Both the position numbers and the translations under genes were made by a program. From Salinibacterium sp. NG253 (GTDB lineage Bacteria > Actinomycetota > Actinomycetes > Actinomycetales > Microbacteriaceae), in the NCBI RefSeq assembly GCF_015864945.1, contig NZ_JADYWF010000001.1, positions 248,378 through 312,377 of the forward strand: a stretch of 64,000 bases of DNA, given 5' to 3'. Below are positions 52,325 to 60,229 of this stretch, piece after piece; within the stretch, counting starts at the first letter, position 1, and every line of letters starts with the position of its first letter. The notes below the pieces were generated by a model that had not been told where the DNA came from, did not search any database, and was given only the letters and a program-made list of their open reading frames with translations.

Positions 52325-52894
52325 TCAGCCCTTAGTCGGGTCTATTCCTCGACTTTGAGCATCCCACTGCGATGCCGGATCATCGGCAACGACAGCGGTA
52401 GTTCGATCATATTTCTTGGTCGCTGTGGGCCAGTGCTTCGCCGAAACAGCGGCCGCAACGCCGACAACCATGATGAGGATTCCAGCGATGAGCGCCGTAA
52501 CCGACCACACACTGCCGTCGACGCCAACCACAAGGGCCCGAATCGACTCAATACCGCTGATGCCGGTCGCTTCGGTAATCAACTCGGATGCTGCTCGCGC
52601 CGGATCAGCCAACGTTGCCTGACTGACTGCGACGACAATCCCGCCGACGATGGCGGCGATGACGCCGAGAACGCGGCGCAAGAACACCGACGCGATACCG
52701 AGGGCAGCGACGAGAGCAAACGTTGAAAGCGCGAGCGCAGCCAGCGCTCCCGCAACGTCGCTGCCGAGAACCTCAACGCTCACGTCATCCTGGAGGGTGA
52801 TCGTGAACCAGCGTTGCGTCCACGAGAGCATCACCACTGCGCCAAGCAGCACCAGGCTGCTCAGCACGATCGAACGTGAGCGTTTCCAGATCAT
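52325..52894 (-). CDS. Trp biosynthesis-associated membrane protein
   Basis: A 189-residue membrane protein with about four helices (near 8-25, 48-68, 72-95 and 130-150) and a hydrophilic C-terminal tail. It fits the TIGR02234/Trp_oprn_chp family found between trpE and trpC in actinobacteria (for example the gene after trpE in Mycobacterium). Function is unknown. The start overlaps the trpE stop by four bases, so it is co-translated with trpE. Confidence 0.88.
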   Translation of the reverse strand: MIWKRSRSIVLSSLVLLGAVVMLSWTQRWFTITLQDDVSVEVLGSDVAGALAALALSTFALVAALGIASVFLRRVLGVIAAIVGGIVVAVSQATLADPARAASELITEATGISGIESIRALVVGVDGSVWSVTALIAGILIMVVGVAAAVSAKHWPTATKKYDRTTAVVADDPASQWDAQSRGIDPTKG

Positions 52895-54417
52895 GAACTG
52901 AGGCGAGTCATCGCGTTAGCGACCGCGACAGCGCGAAGGGGTGCCGCAGCCTTGTTCTGAGCCTCTTGGTGCTCGGCGGCCGGATCTGAATCGGCAACAA
53001 GGCCGGCGCCAGCTTGAACGCGAGCAACGCCATCCACGATCGTTACGGTGCGGATAGCGATCGCGAGATCAGCATCACCGGCGAAGTCGAAGTAGCCAAC
53101 GACTCCCCCGTACACACCGCGCTGAGCCGGTTCGAGTTCATCGATAATCTCGAGGGCGCGAGGCTTGGGTGCGCCCGAGAGCGTGCCAGCAGGAAATGTA
53201 GCGCGGAATACATCGACCGCGGAGGCTTCAGGCCTTAGATCGCCTTCGACGGACGATACGAGGTGCATGATGTGGCTAAAGCGCTCAACCTGCATGAACT
53301 CGGTGACGGCGACGGTTCCTGGCGTGCAGACCTTCAAGAGGTCATTGCGCGCGAGGTCGACAAGCATCAGGTGTTCGGCACGTTCTTTTGTGTCGGCGAG
53401 TAGCTCTTCGGCAAGTTCAAGGTCGCGCTCGGTGTCAGCACCACGCGGTCGTGAACCCGCGATCGGATGCATGTGCACCCGCTTCTGGGAAACCTTCACG
53501 AGTGCTTCAGGACTCGCGCCGACGATCGAATACGGACGACCATCCATGTCAACGAGCGACAGCAAGTACATATAGGGCGACGGGTTAAGGGTGCGCAAGA
53601 CGCGGTAGACGTCGAGCGGCGTCGCCGAAACCTCGTGGTCGAAGCGCTGCGAGATCACGACTTGGAAGACATCCCCATCGCGGATGAACTCCTTCGACTT
53701 CTCGATCGCCGTGGCATACTCTGCCGGCGTGGAGCGCGAAGTCGGCTCCGGATCGATCTCGATGTCTACATCAGCGAGAAAGGCATCCGTTGGTTGAGCA
53801 AGACCAGACTGGAGCACGTCGAGTCGAGATTGGGTTTCCGCCCACATCTCCTCCGGGTCTTGGTGCCCGTCATTCAACGCAGTCGAGATGAGCATGACCG
53901 TGCCGAAACGGTGGTCGAGCACAACGAGATCGGAAACGAAGCTCAGCGCCTGGCTCGGAACCTCGAAGTCCGCGGGCGGCGCATCGGGAAGGTTCTCCAG
54001 CTCGCGAACGGCTTCCCACCCGATGAAGCCGACAAGACCACCGGTGAGCGGTGGGTGGCCCTCAACTCGGGGCGTCTTCCAACGCTCGTTGAGATGCGCG
54101 AGCGCTTCGAGAGGAGCCGTCGGGCAATCGTCGCCGAGGATGCGCTCGCGCGGCATCCCATAATCAATCCACTCGACGCCGTGATCGTGTTGGGTGAGAA
54201 CACCGAAGCTGGCGACGCCCACGAACGAGAATCGCGACCAGATGCCACCCTGGCCCGCCGACTCAAGCAAAAACGTTCCCGGGTTTGCCTTGGCGAGCTT
54301 GCGATAGACGCCGACGGGAGTTTCACCATCGGCAAAGAGCTGACGGATTACGGGCACAACCCGATGACCGCTGGCCACCAGCGACTCAAATTCTTCGCGA
54401 CTCGTCGTGCTATTCAT
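52891..54417 (-). CDS. trpE: Anthranilate synthase component I
   Basis: A 508-residue chorismate-binding enzyme. The tryptophan feedback-site motif appears as LLESAG (near 50-55), and the catalytic half has GDVFQVVISQRFD (near 248), HPIAGSRPRG and FPAGTLSGAPKPRALEII. The amidotransferase subunit TrpG is not here and must be elsewhere. It overlaps hisI by eight bases, so transcription comes through from the his genes. Confidence 0.97.
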   Translation of the reverse strand: MNSTTSREEFESLVASGHRVVPVIRQLFADGETPVGVYRKLAKANPGTFLLESAGQGGIWSRFSFVGVASFGVLTQHDHGVEWIDYGMPRERILGDDCPTAPLEALAHLNERWKTPRVEGHPPLTGGLVGFIGWEAVRELENLPDAPPADFEVPSQALSFVSDLVVLDHRFGTVMLISTALNDGHQDPEEMWAETQSRLDVLQSGLAQPTDAFLADVDIEIDPEPTSRSTPAEYATAIEKSKEFIRDGDVFQVVISQRFDHEVSATPLDVYRVLRTLNPSPYMYLLSLVDMDGRPYSIVGASPEALVKVSQKRVHMHPIAGSRPRGADTERDLELAEELLADTKERAEHLMLVDLARNDLLKVCTPGTVAVTEFMQVERFSHIMHLVSSVEGDLRPEASAVDVFRATFPAGTLSGAPKPRALEIIDELEPAQRGVYGGVVGYFDFAGDADLAIAIRTVTIVDGVARVQAGAGLVADSDPAAEHQEAQNKAAAPLRAVAVANAMTRLSS

Positions 54418-54787
54418 CGGAGAACCCTTGGTGCGGCAGGAGCGGATCTACTTCGAAGCAGGAGTGTGCGCCGGTGTGGCAGGCCGGACCGACCTGCTCG
54501 ACTCCGACTAACAGTGCGTCGCGGTCGCAGTCGAGGGCAGCGGTGCGCACGTATTGGCGGTGTCCGCTCGTGTCGCCCTTGCGCCACAGCTCTTGGCGGC
54601 TGCGGCTATAAAACGTCACGCGACCCTCGGTGAGCGTGCGGGTCAGCGCCTCAGCGTTCATGTAACCAAGCATGAGCACCTCTTTGGTGTCCCACTGCTG
54701 AATGATCGCCGGCAACAAACCATCGGCGGCGAACTGTGCGCGTTCAAGCACATCGCTGACGGTCTCCAGAGTGAGTTCATCGCTCAT
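54410..54787 (-). CDS. hisI: Phosphoribosyl-AMP cyclohydrolase
   Basis: A 125-residue zinc enzyme for the third histidine step. Seen are [27 protein letters not shown] and the metal-binding cysteines around [20 protein letters not shown] (split here only by its variable linker). It is the separate HisI type, with HisE encoded apart. It overlaps hisF by four bases and trpE by eight. Confidence 0.97.
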   Translation of the reverse strand: MSDELTLETVSDVLERAQFAADGLLPAIIQQWDTKEVLMLGYMNAEALTRTLTEGRVTFYSRSRQELWRKGDTSGHRQYVRTAALDCDRDALLVGVEQVGPACHTGAHSCFEVDPLLPHQGFSDE

Positions 54788-55536
54788 CGTGTAACCAATC
54801 CATGACTGTTGAGTGAAGCTTTAACGTCTCCTACAGTCAACTGGCGACTGTGGAAAACGGATGCTGCGAGCACAGCATCAGCGCCGGCATCGATGGCCGG
54901 CGCGAAGTGTTCGACTTTGCCCGCTCCGCCACTGGCGATGACCGGGACGGTCGCAAACTCGCTGATCGCGGACACGAGTTTGAGGTCAAAGCCCTCTTTC
55001 GTGCCATCCGCATCGATGGAATTGACGAGCAACTCGCCCGCTCCGCGCTCCATGGCTTCACGAGCCCACTCGAGCGCGTCGCGGTCTGTCTCGGTGCGAC
55101 CACCGTGAGTAGTGACGATCCAGCCATCGCCGCGGCGTTTGATGTCGAGGCTCAGCACGAGGACCTGTGCCCCAAAGCGGTGAGCGATGTCATCAATGAG
55201 CTGCGGGCGAGCAAGCGCAGCGCTATTGACGCCGACTTTGTCTGCGCCGTGGGCAAGGAGTTTGGAGACATCATCTGGCTCACGCACTCCCCCGCCGACA
55301 GTCAGGGGAATAAAGATTTGCTCGGCGGCGGAGCGTACGACTTCGTACATCGTCGCGCGACCTTCGACCGTGGCTGTCACGTCGAGAAACGTCACTTCGT
55401 CGGCGCCCTGTTCGTAGTACAGCCGAGCGAGAGAAACTGGATCGCCCGCGTCTCGCAAGTCTTTGAAGTTGACGCCTTTGACGACGCGACCGTCGGCGAC
55501 ATCGAGGCAGGGAATGACCCGAACTGCGACCGCCAC
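54784..55536 (-). CDS. hisF: Imidazole glycerol phosphate synthase subunit HisF
   Basis: A 250-residue TIM barrel cyclase. [17 protein letters not shown] holds the first catalytic Asp, and [11 protein letters not shown] the second (near 126-136). GTG at 55536, one base after the hisG stop, is the start. The frame to 55650 would overlap hisG without family support. The glutaminase partner HisH is not in the window. Confidence 0.97.
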   Translation of the reverse strand: MAVAVRVIPCLDVADGRVVKGVNFKDLRDAGDPVSLARLYYEQGADEVTFLDVTATVEGRATMYEVVRSAAEQIFIPLTVGGGVREPDDVSKLLAHGADKVGVNSAALARPQLIDDIAHRFGAQVLVLSLDIKRRGDGWIVTTHGGRTETDRDALEWAREAMERGAGELLVNSIDADGTKEGFDLKLVSAISEFATVPVIASGGAGKVEHFAPAIDAGADAVLAASVFHSRQLTVGDVKASLNSHGLVTR

Positions 55537-55537
55537 T

Positions 55538-56377
55538 TTAGATCCTCGCTGCGTGAATCGCGCTGACCAGAATCGCGCGCGCCCCAACCGCGTGAAGCTC
55601 GTCCATGACCTGATTGGTATCGACGCGACGCACCATTGAGCGCACCGCAACCCATGCAGGGTCTTGGAGCGGCGAAACGGTTGGACTCTCGATACCGGGC
55701 GTTACCTTTGTTGCGGCCTCGAGGAGCGCAACCGGAACGTCGTAGTCGATGAGTACGTATTGGCGAGCGACAAGCACGCCCTGGAGGCGACGCTGGAGTG
55801 TCGCGCTGCCGTCGACTTCGTTGCCTGAACTAATCAATACAGCGGTTGAATCGAGGATGACGGGGCCGAAGATTTCGAGACCCTGTGCCCGCAGCGTCGA
55901 ACCTGTCGATACAACGTCGGCCACAGCATCCGCAACTCCGAGTCGGATCGCTGACTCAACAGCACCATCAAGACTGACGAGCTCGGCTGTCACGCCGTGA
56001 CGCTCGAGGAAGGCGCCGACGAGGCCGGCATAGCTGGTGGCAACGCGAACTCCGTTGAGGTCGGAAAGCTCGGTGAAGCGACCAGGCTCACCCGCGAAGC
56101 GGAAGGTGGAATCGCCAAAGTTGAGGCTGGCGATCTCTGTCGCGGTGGATCCGGAATCCAACAGGAGGTCGCGGCCGGTAATTCCTACGTCGAGGGCTCC
56201 AGAGCCCACGTAGGTCGCGATATCGCGTGGGCGAAGGTAAAAAAATTCGACGCCGTTGCGTTCATCGCGCACATTGAGTGCACGCGGGTCGCGACGGCCA
56301 ACGTAGCCCGCTTCGTAGAGCATTTCGGAAGCGGTCTCGCTCAGTGAACCCTTATTGGGCACTGCAACTCTTAACAT
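55538..56377 (-). CDS. hisG: ATP phosphoribosyltransferase (long form)
   Basis: A 279-residue HisG of the long type with a C-terminal regulatory domain (about 205-279), so HisZ is not expected. N-terminal [13 protein letters not shown], then [13 protein letters not shown] (near 78-90) and the PRPP-binding stretch [19 protein letters not shown]. First and rate-setting step of histidine synthesis, probably inhibited by histidine. 43 bases after hisE. Confidence 0.97.
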   Translation of the reverse strand: MLRVAVPNKGSLSETASEMLYEAGYVGRRDPRALNVRDERNGVEFFYLRPRDIATYVGSGALDVGITGRDLLLDSGSTATEIASLNFGDSTFRFAGEPGRFTELSDLNGVRVATSYAGLVGAFLERHGVTAELVSLDGAVESAIRLGVADAVADVVSTGSTLRAQGLEIFGPVILDSTAVLISSGNEVDGSATLQRRLQGVLVARQYVLIDYDVPVALLEAATKVTPGIESPTVSPLQDPAWVAVRSMVRRVDTNQVMDELHAVGARAILVSAIHAARI

Positions 56378-56420
56378 GTCAGCTCTCAGTCAATTGGTGC
56401 GAAAAGGGGGCGTCGAGGCG

Positions 56421-56684
56421 TTAGAGATGTCGCCAGACGTCCTCAGGGCTGAGCCCCTTGGCAACCATCAGAACCTGAAGGTGATAAATCAGTTGGGAGA
56501 TTTCGTCCGCGGTTTCTTCATCAGACTGGTACTCGGCTGCCATCCACACTTCGGCAGCTTCTTCTACGACCTTCTTGCCGATCGCATGCACGCCAGCATC
56601 CCAGAGGGCAACCGAACCAGAGTCGGCGGGGCGTTCTACCGCTTTGCGGCTGAGTTCAGCAAAAAGTGCATCAAAGTCTTTCAC
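56421..56684 (-). CDS. hisE: Phosphoribosyl-ATP diphosphatase
   Basis: An 87-residue MazG-like pyrophosphatase for the second histidine step. The metal-binding helix is [16 protein letters not shown] (about 37-52), followed by [13 protein letters not shown]. The GTG start at 56684 lies only seven bases after a GC-rich hairpin and has no normal ribosome site. A TACCCT element six bases before the start could give a leaderless message. Confidence 0.95.
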   Translation of the reverse strand: MKDFDALFAELSRKAVERPADSGSVALWDAGVHAIGKKVVEEAAEVWMAAEYQSDEETADEISQLIYHLQVLMVAKGLSPEDVWRHL

Positions 56685-56691
56685 ACGTCAA

Positions 56692-56716
56692 GGGTACCGC
56701 CCCGGAGGGCGGTCCC
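56692..56716 (-). terminator. Hairpin between FKBP gene and hisE
   Basis: ACCGCCC (56696-56702) pairs with GGGCGGT (56707-56713) around CGGA, extended by GGG/CCC after a bulged T. It could end FKBP transcription or fold in front of the hisE start codon. Confidence 0.55.
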
Positions 56717-56744
56717 TTGCCGCATGACGACTAACGCGTGGTGA

Positions 56745-57119
56745 CTAGTTCGTGCCGAGCAGGTCGATGACGAACGTCAACGTGCGCCCGGAGAGCTGAT
56801 GCCCTCCGCCAGCAGGCCCGTACGCGAGGTGCGGCGGGCAGATGAGCTGGCGACGGCCGCCCACCTTCATGCCTGGGATTCCTTCTTGCCACCCGCTAAT
56901 GAGAGCCATGAGGGGGAAGTTGATGGACTCACCCCGGCTCCAGGAAGAGTCAAACTCTTCGAGAGTCTCAAAGTCGACGCCCAAGTAGTGCACGTCAACG
57001 GTAGAACCAGCAGTTGCTACTGCGCCGGTTCCCTCTTCAATGTCAATAATAACGAGTTCGGTGGGGGCGTCGCCCGCGTAGAACTCGACCTCTGGCTTAG
57101 TTTTTCCTGAATCGGTCAT
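56745..57119 (-). CDS. FKBP-type peptidyl-prolyl cis-trans isomerase
   Basis: A 124-residue single-domain FKBP. Seen are GSTVDVHYLGVDFETLEEFD, LISGWQEGIPGMKVGGRRQL and PPHLAYGPAG with TLTFVIDLLG at the end, the usual FKBP pocket segments. No signal peptide, so it is a cytoplasmic folding helper. ATG 57119 is preferred over a TTG at 57131. Unrelated in function to the his genes beside it. Confidence 0.95.
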   Translation of the reverse strand: MTDSGKTKPEVEFYAGDAPTELVIIDIEEGTGAVATAGSTVDVHYLGVDFETLEEFDSSWSRGESINFPLMALISGWQEGIPGMKVGGRRQLICPPHLAYGPAGGGHQLSGRTLTFVIDLLGTN

Positions 57120-57183
57120 GCGAACAGTCAACCAGAAGAGCAGACAGAATCAGCGCTAGCGGATGCCCTGTATGCCGATGTTC

Positions 57184-57207
57184 GCTCTCGGCGATGTGCA
57201 CGAGAGC
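57184..57207 (-). terminator. Candidate hairpin after rpe
   Basis: GCTCTCG (57184-57190) pairs with CGAGAGC (57201-57207) around a 10-base loop, just past the rpe stop. No T-tract. Confidence 0.35.
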
Positions 57208-57217
57208 GCGCGGCTAT

Positions 57218-57880
57218 TTAGTGGCGGTGCGCGCTGGCGCGCTCACGAAGCTCAGAGACACGCAACGAAGGATCATCTCCGCGATAGACCGAGGAGCCCG
57301 CGACAAAAGTGTCAGCGCCAGCGGCGGAAGCAATCTCAATCGTGCGCTCATCGACACCGCCATCCACTTCGAGCCACACGTCGAGACCGCGCTTGTCGAC
57401 TAGCTCGCGAAGCTGACGCAGCTTCGGCATTGTCTCTTCCATAAAGCTTTGGCCGCCAAAACCCGGTTCGACCGTCATCACGAGAACCTGGTCGAACTCC
57501 TCGAGTAGTTCGAGATACGGATCGATAGCGGTGCCCGGCTTGACCGCGATGCCCGCTCGCGCACCCTTCGCGCGCAGCGTGCGGGCGAGAGCCACCGCAT
57601 CCGCCGCCGCTTCGGCGTGGAAAGTGACGCCATAGGCGCCGAGGTCAGCGTAGTCGGGGGCCCAGCGGTCGGGATCGGTGATCATCAAGTGCACATCGAG
57701 CGGGATTGATGAGACCTGCTGAATACGCTCCGTCATCTGAAGACCGAACGTGAGGTTGGGCACAAAATGGTTGTCCATGATGTCGACGTGGACGAAATCC
57801 GCATTCGAAATCTTCGCGATATCGCGCTCAAGGTTGACGAAATCGGCGGCGAGAATACTGGGGCTAATGCGCACTGACAT
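57218..57880 (-). CDS. rpe: Ribulose-phosphate 3-epimerase
   Basis: A 220-residue TIM barrel that interconverts ribulose and xylulose 5-phosphates. Metal and catalytic residues lie in FVHVDIMDNHFVPNLTFG (near 30-47), MTVEPGFGGQSF (near 134-145) and WLEVDGGVD (near 169-177). It belongs to the same pathway as the tkt operon but is placed with rsmB and fmt, an arrangement common in bacteria. Confidence 0.97.
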   Translation of the reverse strand: MSVRISPSILAADFVNLERDIAKISNADFVHVDIMDNHFVPNLTFGLQMTERIQQVSSIPLDVHLMITDPDRWAPDYADLGAYGVTFHAEAAADAVALARTLRAKGARAGIAVKPGTAIDPYLELLEEFDQVLVMTVEPGFGGQSFMEETMPKLRQLRELVDKRGLDVWLEVDGGVDERTIEIASAAGADTFVAGSSVYRGDDPSLRVSELRERASAHRH

Positions 57881-57893
57881 ACCGAGAGCCTAT

Positions 57894-59258
57894 CTAGGAG
57901 TCTGCTTTGACAAGGAGTTGGATGAACATGGCATCTGTGCCGTGACGATGCGGCCAGAGCTGGACATGAGTTGCCTCTGGCAGGTCGAGTTCTGCTTTCG
58001 AGAAACTCTGAACCACGGATGGCGTATCCATCTTGGTGATGCCCTCGGCCTTGCGCAGCACAGAACCGACAATCGCCTTGGTCTCAGCTGCATGGGGCGA
58101 GCAGGTGACATAGGCCAACACTCCACCCGGTTTCAGGGCCTTCAGCGCTGATCCCAGCAACGCCGTCTGAATCGCGCCCAGCTGAGCGACATCGCCGGGT
58201 TGTTTGCGCCAGCGAGCTTCAGGGCGGCGGCGAAGCGCGCCAAGGCCGGTGCATGGCGCATCGAGAAGGATTCGATCGAACTGCCCGGGATGCTCCTCGC
58301 CGATATCGATGCCGTCTTTCTCCCAGACCTCGGGCGGAGCGTCGAAGACCGCGAGGGCGTTGCGAACGAGCTTGGCGCGGGCCGGAATCAGTTCGTTGGC
58401 GGTGAGCACGGCACCACCCTCCAGAGCTTCGGCGGCCAACAGAGCGGCTTTACCACCGGGGCCGGCACACATATCGAGCCACGATTCCCCGGCCACAATG
58501 GGCCGAACGCGGCTGAGAGCGAGTGCCGCAATCTGGGAGCCTTCGTCTTGTACGCGAGCGCGCCCTGCGGCGATAGCCGAGTTCTTCGACGGGTCTCCTT
58601 CGCGCAAAGTTCCACCCACGGGCGAATATTCTGCCGGCGTGACATCGATATCGGCGATCTCCGAAAAACCAGGCAGCGCCGCGACCGATACCCGGGCGGG
58701 AACGTTGTCTGCTGCGAGCAATCCTTCGAGCTCAGCTTCGCGACCCTCAGCGACCAATACCTGTCGGAAGGCTCGGGTCACCCACAACGGATGCGAATAC
58801 GCCACCGCAAGGGCTTGCTCCCCCGAGCCTGCAGCACCAATCACTCGCTCGCGCCAGGTATCAGCGTCGTGCTTAGTGATCGCGCGCAGCACCGCGTTGA
58901 CAAACCCGACCGCGGAACGCGAGCCGATCGTCTTTGCGAGGCGCACCGACTCATCCACTGCCGCGTGCGAGGGAACGCGCATCGACAGCAACTGATGCGT
59001 GGCGAGGCGCAACACGTCGAGCACGGGCGGGTCAATCTTGGAGACATCGCGGCCAGCCGCCTGAGCGATTACCGCGTCGTAGTAGCCCTGCATGCGCAGG
59101 GTGCCGTAGGTCAGTTCGGTGGCAAGCCCGGCATCCGCGCTCGACAGTTTCGCGCGCTCCAGATGCACGGGAAGAAGGAGGTTCGCGTACGCATCCGACT
59201 CGCGCACCGCCATGATGACGTCGAGCGCGACCCGACGGGCTGACTGTGCGTAGCTCAC
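57894..59258 (-). CDS. rsmB: 16S rRNA cytosine-C5 methyltransferase RsmB/Sun family
   Basis: A 454-residue protein: N-terminal NusB-like RNA-binding domain (about 5-140) and C-terminal SAM-dependent methyltransferase. Seen are LDMCAGPGGKAALLA (SAM site, near 263), LDAPCTGLGALRRRPEARWR (first catalytic Cys) and YVTCSPHAAET (second Cys). It methylates a cytosine of 16S rRNA (position 967 in E. coli). It overlaps fmt by four bases. Confidence 0.95.
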   Translation of the reverse strand: MSYAQSARRVALDVIMAVRESDAYANLLLPVHLERAKLSSADAGLATELTYGTLRMQGYYDAVIAQAAGRDVSKIDPPVLDVLRLATHQLLSMRVPSHAAVDESVRLAKTIGSRSAVGFVNAVLRAITKHDADTWRERVIGAAGSGEQALAVAYSHPLWVTRAFRQVLVAEGREAELEGLLAADNVPARVSVAALPGFSEIADIDVTPAEYSPVGGTLREGDPSKNSAIAAGRARVQDEGSQIAALALSRVRPIVAGESWLDMCAGPGGKAALLAAEALEGGAVLTANELIPARAKLVRNALAVFDAPPEVWEKDGIDIGEEHPGQFDRILLDAPCTGLGALRRRPEARWRKQPGDVAQLGAIQTALLGSALKALKPGGVLAYVTCSPHAAETKAIVGSVLRKAEGITKMDTPSVVQSFSKAELDLPEATHVQLWPHRHGTDAMFIQLLVKADS

Positions 59259-60184
59259 GAAGCCACCACCTCTGATTCTGAGTTAAGGCCGCGCCACCAG
59301 GCTGCGGCATCCATTGCTTTGCGTCCCTCGGGATGAACCCGGAGAAGTTCGAGTGGTTCGGTTCTGGTACCGACCAGAACCTTCTTGCCGACGAAATCGA
59401 AGTGCCCCGGCGCGAGAGTCGGGACGTCGCGAGCGATCGCGGCCTCGAGAACCTTGAGCCGTGCTCCGTCGATTGTCGTCGAGGCACCGGGTTCGGGAGT
59501 CACGCCACGAATGCGGTTGTGCACTGTCTGAGCGGGCTCTGTCCAGTCGATGCGCCCGTCTTCGAGCGTCAGCTTGGGCGCGAGGGTTACGTCGCCGGTC
59601 TGTGGAACCGCGGTGGCGGTGCCAGCGCCAATGGAATCGACAACGCGGCTAAGCAGCTCAGCGCCCGAGAAGGACAACTGCTGCAGGAGCGAACCTGCCG
59701 TTTGCTGGGCGCCAATCGGTTCCGTCATCGTCGCGAAAACGTCGCCAGCATCAAGCTGTTCGACGAGTTGAAAGACGGCGGCGCCTGAGACGGTGTCGCC
59801 CGCCATGATCGCGCGCTGCACCGGTGCAGCCCCGCGCCATTGCGGTAAGAGGGAGAAGTGCAGGTTGATCCAGCCGAGCCGGGGAATGGTGAGAACTGAG
59901 GCCGGAACAAGCCCGCCATAGGCCACAATCACGCCCAAATCGACATTCAAATCCGAAATCGCGGATGCCGCAGCGGCGTCGAGCCGATTTGCTCGAATCA
60001 CGCTGATCCCGGCTCCTTCAGCGCGCGCGGCCACTGGCGTCGGCGTCATGACGCGTCGACGACCCTGCGGTGAGTCGGTGCGGGTGAGCACACCGGCCAC
60101 CTCGTGCTCGGAGTTGAGAAGCGCGTCGAGACTGGGAACAGCAACCTCGGGGCTACCGGCAAAAAGAAGTCGCAACGAAGTCAT
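59255..60184 (-). CDS. fmt: Methionyl-tRNA formyltransferase
   Basis: A 309-residue enzyme that formylates initiator tRNA. Seen are LLFAGSPEVAVPSLDAL at the N-terminus and the catalytic region INLHFSLLPQWRGAAPVQ with QLDAGDVF. The C-terminal tRNA-binding domain has NRIRGVTPEPGAST. The ATG follows priA by 45 bases. The usual neighbour def (peptide deformylase) is not in the window. Confidence 0.97.
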   Translation of the reverse strand: MTSLRLLFAGSPEVAVPSLDALLNSEHEVAGVLTRTDSPQGRRRVMTPTPVAARAEGAGISVIRANRLDAAAASAISDLNVDLGVIVAYGGLVPASVLTIPRLGWINLHFSLLPQWRGAAPVQRAIMAGDTVSGAAVFQLVEQLDAGDVFATMTEPIGAQQTAGSLLQQLSFSGAELLSRVVDSIGAGTATAVPQTGDVTLAPKLTLEDGRIDWTEPAQTVHNRIRGVTPEPGASTTIDGARLKVLEAAIARDVPTLAPGHFDFVGKKVLVGTRTEPLELLRVHPEGRKAMDAAAWWRGLNSESEVVAS

Positions 60185-60229
60185 CCCCCAATTGTCTCGT
60201 GAAATAGCCCGAACGGGTGCACGCTGGGG

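Noticed and set aside
53467-54633. 388-codon plus-strand open frame opposite trpE and hisI
   Set aside because: Antisense shadow crossing two real genes.
54788-57217. Trp or His leader peptide / attenuator
   Set aside because: No short frame with runs of Trp or His codons followed by alternative hairpins was found before hisE, hisG or trpE.
58200-59243. 347-codon plus-strand open frame opposite rsmB
   Set aside because: Antisense shadow with no domain signal.
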